Source: Aureliella helgolandensis | GTDB lineage: Bacteria; Planctomycetota; Planctomycetia; Pirellulales; Pirellulaceae | Assembly: GCF_007752135.1 (NCBI RefSeq) | Contig: NZ_CP036298.1 | Span: 4,402,001 to 4,466,000 of the forward strand | Length of the DNA: 64,000 bases | Reading direction: 5' to 3' | Shown here: positions 57,903-64,000 of the stretch, piece after piece | Layout: each line of letters begins with the position of its first letter | Numbering within the stretch: position 1 is the first letter of the stretch | Position numbers and translations under genes: made by a program | Notes under the pieces: model-generated | Seen by the model: only the letters and a program-made list of their open reading frames with translations | What the model was told of the DNA's origin: nothing | Database searches by the model: none

Positions 57903-58952
57903 TTACTCTTGCACGTGAACTTCGTGGAGCCCCTTGGAATCAGCGGCAGCGCGGGCCATGCCTGGCGTATTAAACCGCATGACAATCTCGCCCTGGTGCC
58001 CGACTGCAATAATCCCTCCCCGCACCAGGCGTTCCGGGTTGTTCAAGACCTCAGCAATTGCTTCGTCCAGTGACTGGTGCTTGTATTCCATGCGTGCTGA
58101 GATGTCGTAGGCGACCGCATTCCGGATAAAATCCTCACCAATTCCTGTGCAAGAAACAGCACAGGTAGCGTTGTCGGCAAACGTTCCAGCGCCAGCAATG
58201 GGGGAATCACCGAGCCTACCGAACTTCTTATTATTCAAACCTCCAGTCGAGGTCGCTGCCGCGAGGTTTCCGGAATTATCCAAGGCAACACAGCCGACCG
58301 TGCCAATTCCATCGGAGAGTTTACGCTGAGCACTTTGCTGAGCCCGATGCAGACTAGCGCGACGATGCTCTGTCGAAAAATAGCTATTCGGAACTCGTTC
58401 AATTGTTGGATCGTCTGCGTATTCGTCGGCAAATTCCTCCGCCCCTTTGGAAACCAGCAGAACGTGCGCTGTATCAGTCATGACTTTCCGAGCTAGCGAG
58501 ACTGGATTTTTGACGGTGGTTACCCCACCCACTGCCCCCGTGGCTCGGTTTCGCCCGTCCATGATGGTGGAATCCAGCTCGTGGTTTTCGGCCGCATTAA
58601 ACACGGCCCCTTTCCCAGCATTGAAATAGGGAGAATCCTCCAGCAGTCGTACGACCGCTTCCACCGTATCCAAGCTGCTCGCACCACTTTGCAACATGCG
58701 TTCACCGACGCTTAAAGCGTGTTCGAGCGCCGTCGCTTGCGCGGCGCTCCACTCTTGGTTCGACGGAACACTACCGGCGCCACCGTGGATAACGATTGCA
58801 TACTTTGGAGCTGACTCTTCGGCCTGCAATACCGAACCCCACAAACCGCCAAAGCTGAAAAACGAGAAAAACGCTAGCGCAATCGCCAGCCGCTCTCGCG
58901 TCTGAGGGCGTCTACCAATTTTTAGGATTTCCGCAATTGCGCGTCGCGTCAT
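57903..58952 (-). CDS. Secreted isoaspartyl peptidase / L-asparaginase (Ntn hydrolase)
   Basis: This 349-residue protein has a signal region (about 20-44) and then the type 2 asparaginase fold: A-I-V-I-H-G-G-A-G near residue 52-60, N-A-G-K-G-A near 111, and the autocleavage site G217-T218 in [12 protein letters not shown]218 becomes the N-terminal nucleophile after self-cleavage. S-T-G-G (235-238) completes the site. It hydrolyses isoaspartyl peptides or asparagine, probably in the periplasm. GGAAAG precedes the ATG. It lies 83 bases downstream of the DUF3500 gene in the same direction and may be co-transcribed. Confidence 0.93.
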   Translation of the reverse strand: MTRRAIAEILKIGRRPQTRERLAIALAFFSFFSFGGLWGSVLQAEESAPKYAIVIHGGAGSVPSNQEWSAAQATALEHALSVGERMLQSGASSLDTVEAVVRLLEDSPYFNAGKGAVFNAAENHELDSTIMDGRNRATGAVGGVTTVKNPVSLARKVMTDTAHVLLVSKGAEEFADEYADDPTIERVPNSYFSTEHRRASLHRAQQSAQRKLSDGIGTVGCVALDNSGNLAAATSTGGLNNKKFGRLGDSPIAGAGTFADNATCAVSCTGIGEDFIRNAVAYDISARMEYKHQSLDEAIAEVLNNPERLVRGGIIAVGHQGEIVMRFNTPGMARAAADSKGLHEVHVQE

Positions 58953-59035
58953 TTCAAGCTTTCCATTTTCCAGTGTGCCCCCCAGAACGCACCGGCAGAG
59001 CTCGTGCCGGCGCGCAAACCATCTCTACGCAGCCG

Positions 59036-60043
59036 TTAAACGTTCAGTGAAACGGTTGGGCTGTCAGCGACATTAACCCAAACATGCACGTGTGGGGCGC
59101 CTCGGTAGTGCCAAACAAAGGAGGGGCCTTCGAGTCGCCAATTATCCCAGACTTCATCCTTGCCAAGATCGTTGTCGGTGAAGAAGGAGAGATGGCAGGC
59201 ATCCAATCCCCCCTGACTCTTTAAACATGCAAGAGCCTCTTGTTGGTCCGATTGCCGAAACGGTTCGACCAGCTTCTTCAACATGACCTGCATCTCAGCC
59301 TTTTGATCCGCGGACAATTCGGTGACGGGGATGCCAGTGAATCGTCCATCGTTCCCTTGAAAGCCGACTTTCTGCTCGCCCGTAGTCTTGGCGACTTGGG
59401 CCGCTTTGCGCTGTTTGCCATCGAGCATCTGGTAGACATTGTTTGCCGCTAAAGCTTGGTTCCAAAAAACGTTACCAGCGTGATCGGCCTCTTCATCTCC
59501 GCCGGTAGGTGCGTGACCATAGAAGATAGGCCCACCAAATGCGACATGTTCAGCAGAATCCCCGTCGCACCGAAGTGTCATGTGCCGCCCGGTCAAGACC
59601 AACTCAAATTTATCATCTCCCGGCTTGCCGAAGATCGCAATACTTTGCTCTTCACCAAAGCCTCCGCAATCGTCATCCAACTGTTGGTCAAACTTCGAAA
59701 TCCACTGAGGATCCAAGATGCCTTCGAAGACTTTACGGATCAGATCCTTTTGGTCCGCAGTATAAAAATCGCTATTTACCTCCTGCTCATTGATCATCCA
59801 GTTGGCCGAGACGCGCGAGCGGAGCAAGCCCCGTTGCGGATCGATATGATTCCAGTCGTAACACATCTTGGAGCGTTGCTCCTCTTTCAGCGAATCGTAC
59901 AGCACCTTGACCAGCGATTCTGAGGAGGAAGTTTTCTCAGCGGCAGCTGAACCGATGCCTATGGGTAGACACGACGAAGCAGCCACAACGGCCGCAGATT
60001 GCTTGAGGAAGGAACGTCGATCGCGTGGAAGAATGAGGCTCAT
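59036..60043 (-). CDS. DUF3500 family exported protein
   Basis: This 335-residue protein starts with a Tat-type leader D-R-R-S-F-L-K-Q-S (8-16), followed by an A/S-rich hydrophobic stretch. The body matches DUF3500 as I recall it: W-N-H-I-D-P-Q-R-G near residue 64, H-V-A-F-G-G-P near 165, and the C-terminal W-H-Y-R-G-A-P-H-V-H-V-W, whose histidines could bind metal. GGAG eight bases upstream supports the start. The function is unknown. It is followed by the isoaspartyl peptidase gene. Confidence 0.85.
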   Translation of the reverse strand: MSLILPRDRRSFLKQSAAVVAASSCLPIGIGSAAAEKTSSSESLVKVLYDSLKEEQRSKMCYDWNHIDPQRGLLRSRVSANWMINEQEVNSDFYTADQKDLIRKVFEGILDPQWISKFDQQLDDDCGGFGEEQSIAIFGKPGDDKFELVLTGRHMTLRCDGDSAEHVAFGGPIFYGHAPTGGDEEADHAGNVFWNQALAANNVYQMLDGKQRKAAQVAKTTGEQKVGFQGNDGRFTGIPVTELSADQKAEMQVMLKKLVEPFRQSDQQEALACLKSQGGLDACHLSFFTDNDLGKDEVWDNWRLEGPSFVWHYRGAPHVHVWVNVADSPTVSLNV

Positions 60044-60333
60044 AGTAGACTCCGTTAGAATTGAGGTGGGATCGCGGCCCGCCGCCGTCTACGACAGACG
60101 ATGACTTGCATTGGATGCAGTGAAGTCGATCGATAAGCAGGGCGACTGGCTGGCGCTAACGCATAGCCTACCCCATCCGCTGGGTGCGAGTCAAAGGAAT
60201 TCTTTCGACCGCTGAAATCCCACTATTGTGGACACTCCGCCCATCGCCGATCGTGAACGATTCGGCGGTCTAGAGACTTCTTCAGCTCAAGCACTGCACC
60301 ACGTAGACTTGATGGAAAGAACTTCCCACGGAG

Positions 60334-60567
60334 CTAGCGTTTCTCCAGCCGCTTGATAATCGATTCCATGATCTCCAGCTCGGTATAATACATTGCGCTA
60401 GGGTCGATACGTTTTTCATCCAGCCATTCAAGCCGCGCCTTGACGCGTGGCTGCTGAGCGACCCAAGGCAATATCCCTAGCCAAACGATCCCTAACGCTA
60501 CGATTGCGAGTCCCAGTTGCCCGATGCCCGATGTTTTCAGTTTGACTATCCAGCTGGGTAACGGCAT
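60334..60567 (-). CDS. Small single-helix hypothetical protein, 77 aa
   Basis: From the ATG at 60567 this is a 77-residue protein with one membrane helix (about 15-35) and a basic/acidic C-terminal helix ending I-I-K-R-L-E-K-R. The frame continues upstream to 60636, but the extra codons run through a palindrome and look non-coding. No Shine-Dalgarno site is seen. It is plausible but not certain to be expressed. Confidence 0.5.
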   Translation of the reverse strand: MPLPSWIVKLKTSGIGQLGLAIVALGIVWLGILPWVAQQPRVKARLEWLDEKRIDPSAMYYTELEIMESIIKRLEKR

Positions 60568-60904
60568 AAATGAAAAGGTGTCAGACACCTTGGAGTTAAA
60601 TGCAGGGGACTTGTGGGTAAATTGGAGGTGCAGCACGACTCACCATTGAAGGCGTTCGATTGAACCATCTACCAATCTAGATTATGTTCGTTGCTACCGC
60701 AGGTCCAGGGCCGCTGGCGTTTTCCGTAACTAACCGAGAGTGGCCGTGGTTCAGCCGGCTCGTAATCGGCCCAGTTGAAATCGAGCGATGGTAAGATGTC
60801 TTCTTCCAAGTTTCCTGGCTGGGCGACAACGAACGACCTGCCTACGCAGCAGGGTGAGAAGCAAACTGAGCAATACAGCATTTTAGGTTAGTTCCGACGC
60901 ATTG
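60568..60904. other. Divergent intergenic with palindrome
   Basis: This 337-base gap holds a 17-base palindrome at 60575-60591. A 70-codon minus-strand frame (60669-60881) lacks a ribosome site and a recognisable product, so I do not call it a gene. Confidence 0.45.
60575..60591. repeat. Palindrome AAGGTGTC-A-GACACCTT
   Basis: Two perfect 8-base arms around one central base sit just upstream of the 77-residue protein. Palindromes built on GGTGTC/GACACC are, from memory, frequent dispersed elements in several phyla and sometimes linked to REP-type transposases. No second copy was noticed in this window. Confidence 0.7.
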
Positions 60905-63319
60905 ATGATAGGCAACACGATTCTCCAGTTTCTACGGGCGACCGGAAGTCGCATCGCGACCCTAATAGCATGCGTGCTCTTGCTGCAAACCAGCCTGTTG
61001 CTCTCCCAGGACAATCTGCCTAAGGACATCCCTGATTCGATTGCAACGTTCATCGATTCGACCTGTGTATCCTGCCACCAGGGTGCTGAGCCAGAAGGCG
61101 GACTGGCGTTTGACCAGCTTGGTTTCAACCTTGCCAACGAAGAAACGGCTCGTCGCTGGATTCTCGCCTACGATCGGGTATTGGCGGGCGAGATGCCCCC
61201 TCAGCAGGAAACACGTCCCGATAGAAAAGCGGTTTCTCAATGCCTGGAAACTCTGGCTTCGGCCATCCGCGTTGCAGAATCCCAACGCAACGACGTGGTA
61301 CTGCGGCGGTTGAATCGCGACGAATACCAGAATACGGTTCGCGACCTATTCATGGTGGACGTCCAGATCCACGGGCTACCGGAGGATTCCAGTACCGATG
61401 GTTTCGACACCGTTGGCGAAGGCCTCGCTGTTTCTGCAGAAGCCATGACCGCCTACCTGCAAGCCGCCGACCAAGTACTAGACGCCGTCCTAGGCAGCCC
61501 AGTAGCACCTGTGCGCATTCTCCATGAGACCAACTTGCTCGACCAAGTGGACTGGCAGGGGAATCCTCAATTGGAATCCCAAATAGGGAAGATGTTTCGG
61601 CGTACTGCTGACGGGCTCGTCATCTTCCAATCGGGATATTGCCCAACGAACCTCGTAAATTTTGCTCGTTTACGTGCACCAGCCGGAACCTACCGTGGCA
61701 CGCTACGCGTCCGCGCGGTGCAGAGTGACAAACCGGTAACGCTTAGAATCTACGGTGGCGATACCATTGTAAATCGCCGGGAACGCCATCTCGTGGGATA
61801 CTACGATGTTCCTCCCGGAGAATGGACGACGATCGAATTCACCGATCGCCTCGTGGAACCAGGCGGAACCTTTCAGCCCAAGTGCTACGGCACCCGTGAC
61901 ACGCGTAAGGAGGCAGATACGTGGCCAGAGCCCGGCATCGAGATTGGTGATATTGTGATTGAGGGCCCCATCGAGGAGTGGCCCCCGGCGGCTCGAGGTC
62001 GATTGTTGGGAGATCTCAACGAGGAAACCGCCACCACCCTCGACGCGCGACGCATCCTTGAACGAGTATTGCCTCGCGCATTTCGTCGCCCCGTTCTGCC
62101 AACGGAGTCCGAGCTGTACCTCGATTTATTCACTAGAGCTCGTAGCCAAGAGCGATCATTTCTGTCGGCGCTCCGGATCAGCCTCAAAGCAATTCTGTGC
62201 TCTCCCGAGTTCCTGTTTTTCCACGAAACGGGGGAGAATTCCCTCGATCAACATGCCTTGGCAACGCGGCTTTCCTACTTCCTCTGGAGCTCGATGCCCG
62301 ATCAGGAGTTGACCGACCTCGCCAACGCAGGAACATTGAAAACCCCTGAAATCCTAAGAGCACAGGTCGAGCGACTTCTCACTTCCCCGAAGGCTAAGAA
62401 ATTCAATTCCAATTTCACCGGCCAGTGGCTCGGGTTACGGGAGATCAATTTCACCGAACCGGATGCCAATCTCTATCCCGAGTTTGATGAGCTGCTGCGG
62501 ATTTCGATGGTACGCGAGACGGAGATGTTCTTCCAAGAAATCCTGCAACATAACCTCAGCCTCGTCAACTTCGTCGATTCCAAATTTACTTTTCTGAATG
62601 GCCGCCTAGCAAGCCACTATGGAATCACTGGCGTAGAGGGACAGGCGTTTCGCAAGGTGAGCTTACCGGCCGATGGACCGCGTGGCGGGCTGTTAACTCA
62701 GGCCAGTGTTTTGAAAGTCACCGCCAATGGCACCTACACTTCGCCCGTCCTGCGGGGTGTCTGGGTATTGCAGAATATCATCGGCCAACCGACTCCACCG
62801 CCACCCGATAACGTCGGTTCAATCGAACCCGATATTCGAGGTGCAACCACGCTCCGCGAACAGTTGGCCAAGCATCGGAGTCTCGATTCGTGCGCAACTT
62901 GCCACCGAACCATTGATCCCCCCGGTTTCGCACTGGAGTGCTTCGATCCCATAGGGGGATTTCGTACCGAGTATCGCACCATGGCTGCGGAAGGTCGACG
63001 GCCAGAGATCGGGCAGGCGCCGTTCACCTATGCATGGGTGCGATATCGCATCGGCCAACCCGTCGATGCAACCGCTCTCATGCATGATGGACGCTCCATC
63101 GAAAGCATCCAAGACTTACGAGCAATTATTGCTTCGGATCCAGAGCTTATTTCCCGCACTCTAACCAAGAAGCTGCTGACCTACGCCGTGGGGCGTAGAA
63201 TCCTATTCTCCGATCGCCCAGCCGTCGAAGAAATAGTTCAGCAAACGCGCAAGCAGAATTACGGTTTCCGATCGCTCGTACACTCCATCGTCCAAAGCAC
63301 TATGTTTCAACAACAGTAA
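60905..63319 (+). CDS. Secreted DUF1587/DUF1592/DUF1588/DUF1585 cytochrome protein
   Basis: This 804-residue exported protein has a signal peptide (about 14-35), a cytochrome domain with C-V-S-C-H near residue 54, DUF1587 (R-R-L-N-R-D-E-Y-Q-N-T-V-R-D-L near 134), a carbohydrate-binding-like beta region (about 200-370), DUF1592 (about 410-540), DUF1588 (about 570-670, with C-A-T-C-H) and DUF1585 at the C-terminus. The ATG at 60905 is used; TTG 60902 directly before it is an alternative. The DUF1552 gene begins 15 bases downstream, the usual partner. Function is unknown; haem binding is inferred from CxxCH motifs. Confidence 0.92.
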   Translation: MIGNTILQFLRATGSRIATLIACVLLLQTSLLLSQDNLPKDIPDSIATFIDSTCVSCHQGAEPEGGLAFDQLGFNLANEETARRWILAYDRVLAGEMPPQQETRPDRKAVSQCLETLASAIRVAESQRNDVVLRRLNRDEYQNTVRDLFMVDVQIHGLPEDSSTDGFDTVGEGLAVSAEAMTAYLQAADQVLDAVLGSPVAPVRILHETNLLDQVDWQGNPQLESQIGKMFRRTADGLVIFQSGYCPTNLVNFARLRAPAGTYRGTLRVRAVQSDKPVTLRIYGGDTIVNRRERHLVGYYDVPPGEWTTIEFTDRLVEPGGTFQPKCYGTRDTRKEADTWPEPGIEIGDIVIEGPIEEWPPAARGRLLGDLNEETATTLDARRILERVLPRAFRRPVLPTESELYLDLFTRARSQERSFLSALRISLKAILCSPEFLFFHETGENSLDQHALATRLSYFLWSSMPDQELTDLANAGTLKTPEILRAQVERLLTSPKAKKFNSNFTGQWLGLREINFTEPDANLYPEFDELLRISMVRETEMFFQEILQHNLSLVNFVDSKFTFLNGRLASHYGITGVEGQAFRKVSLPADGPRGGLLTQASVLKVTANGTYTSPVLRGVWVLQNIIGQPTPPPPDNVGSIEPDIRGATTLREQLAKHRSLDSCATCHRTIDPPGFALECFDPIGGFRTEYRTMAAEGRRPEIGQAPFTYAWVRYRIGQPVDATALMHDGRSIESIQDLRAIIASDPELISRTLTKKLLTYAVGRRILFSDRPAVEEIVQQTRKQNYGFRSLVHSIVQSTMFQQQ

Positions 63320-63334
63320 CCCGCAACAACCACC

Positions 63335-64000
63335 ATGCCCAATCCCTATCGCAGAACCTTCCTACGTGGTGCTGGAGTGGCTCTGGCATTGCCCCTGCTG
63401 GAATCCAGCCTACCCGCCGCCAAGCAAGACAAACCTAGATGCCGCCGTCTGGTAGCGATTAACATTGGTTTGGGCCTACACCTTCCCAACATTGTGCCAC
63501 AGCAATCCGGTAGGAATTACGATTTGCCCACCTATCTCAAGCTGCTCGGAGACTTCCGAGAGCAGTTCACCGTGATCTCCGGGGTATCCCATCCGGAGGT
63601 GGGCGGTGGGCATTCCTCCTACAAATCTTTTCTAACGTGCCAACCTCACCCCAACAGCGCTGGATTTCGCAACACGATTTCCTTAGACCAATTCGCTGCA
63701 GCAAAATTTGGAAGTGAAACGCGGTTTGCATCACTAGCACTCAGCAGTTCAGGCCCCGGTCTTGCCTGGTCGCGGAGCGGCGTAGAGATTCCGACGCTGA
63801 CGCGTCCCTCATTCGTGTTCCAAAAACTTTTCCTCGCAGGCAACCCCGCGGAACGAGCGCAGCAAACACAGCGTCTGCAGGAGGGACAAAGCGTGCTGGA
63901 CGTGGTCATGGAAAAAACCAAGCGTTTGGAGAGTAAACTCAGTGGCCGGGACCGCGATAAACTTGACCAATATTTCGAAGCGGTCCGCGAAGCCGAACGG
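63335..64000 (+). CDS. DUF1552 family protein, truncated by window end
   Basis: The ATG at 63335 opens a frame of at least 222 codons that runs off the window. It starts with a Tat-type leader Y-R-R-T-F-L-R-G-A-G (5-14). The body shows the DUF1552 pattern: G-L-H-L-P-N near residue 49 and the F-T-V-I-S-G-V-S-H-P-E segment near 78-88. It follows the DUF1592-type gene by 15 bases in the same direction, the standard pairing. The C-terminal half is missing only because of the window boundary. Confidence 0.9.
   Translation, partial: MPNPYRRTFLRGAGVALALPLLESSLPAAKQDKPRCRRLVAINIGLGLHLPNIVPQQSGRNYDLPTYLKLLGDFREQFTVISGVSHPEVGGGHSSYKSFLTCQPHPNSAGFRNTISLDQFAAAKFGSETRFASLALSSSGPGLAWSRSGVEIPTLTRPSFVFQKLFLAGNPAERAQQTQRLQEGQSVLDVVMEKTKRLESKLSGRDRDKLDQYFEAVREAER

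Noticed and set aside
60669-60881. 70-codon minus-strand frame
   Set aside because: No Shine-Dalgarno site, no family resemblance, and it lies in the divergent promoter region of the DUF1592-type gene.

Overview
This 64 kb window is a chromosomal stretch from a member of the Planctomycetota, most likely a Pirellulaceae relative of Rhodopirellula or Blastopirellula. The assignment rests on gene content: three clusters of planctomycete cytochrome/PSD-type surface proteins (DUF1549/DUF1553, DUF1501, DUF1592/DUF1588/DUF1585, DUF1552), two secreted sulfatases, a DUF3500 protein, an ABC permease fused to a CPBP protease, loosely packed genes with weak Shine-Dalgarno sites, and a tRNA without an encoded CCA. 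I see no phage, transposase, integron or CRISPR array.

Layout. 1-881 holds no convincing gene. 882-2549 is a secreted sulfatase that converges on a minus-strand operon (10235 to 2679): DUF1501 protein, a giant Ig-like/cytochrome/DUF1549/DUF1553 protein and a cytochrome-WD40 protein. 10630-11766 encodes a membrane protein with a textbook S4 voltage-sensor helix but no pore. After 1.2 kb without genes, 12955-21469 carries a three-gene module: a YqiJ/NfeD-like membrane protein, a flotillin and a 1772-residue DUF3686-type AAA ATPase.

21799-32051 is mainly housekeeping: ACT-domain malic enzyme, a glycosyltransferase, an SGNH hydrolase, a TPR protein, siroheme sulfite reductase (cysI), MaoC-like, OsmC and GNAT proteins, and tRNA-Asp with a strong terminator. 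A 47-residue membrane protein (32339) and an MFS transporter follow, then a Wzz-like protein without kinase, an ABC ATPase translationally coupled to the permease/CPBP fusion, a beta-propeller/dihaem cytochrome, and small hypothetical proteins including a zinc-ribbon protein.

45095-50863 holds a Gfo/Idh/MocA oxidoreductase, a DUF488 protein, gdhA, a diadenylate-cyclase-like protein and a frameshifted remnant of a flavin monooxygenase. 50937-55279 is a second PSD1/DUF1501 pair, followed by a second sulfatase, an isoaspartyl peptidase and a DUF3500 protein. The right edge holds a DUF1592-type cytochrome protein and the start of a DUF1552 protein.

The best candidates for a little-described system are the YqiJ-flotillin-AAA module, the diadenylate-cyclase-like protein, and the pore-less voltage-sensor protein. 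Functional names are based on motifs and family memory only; no database search was run.
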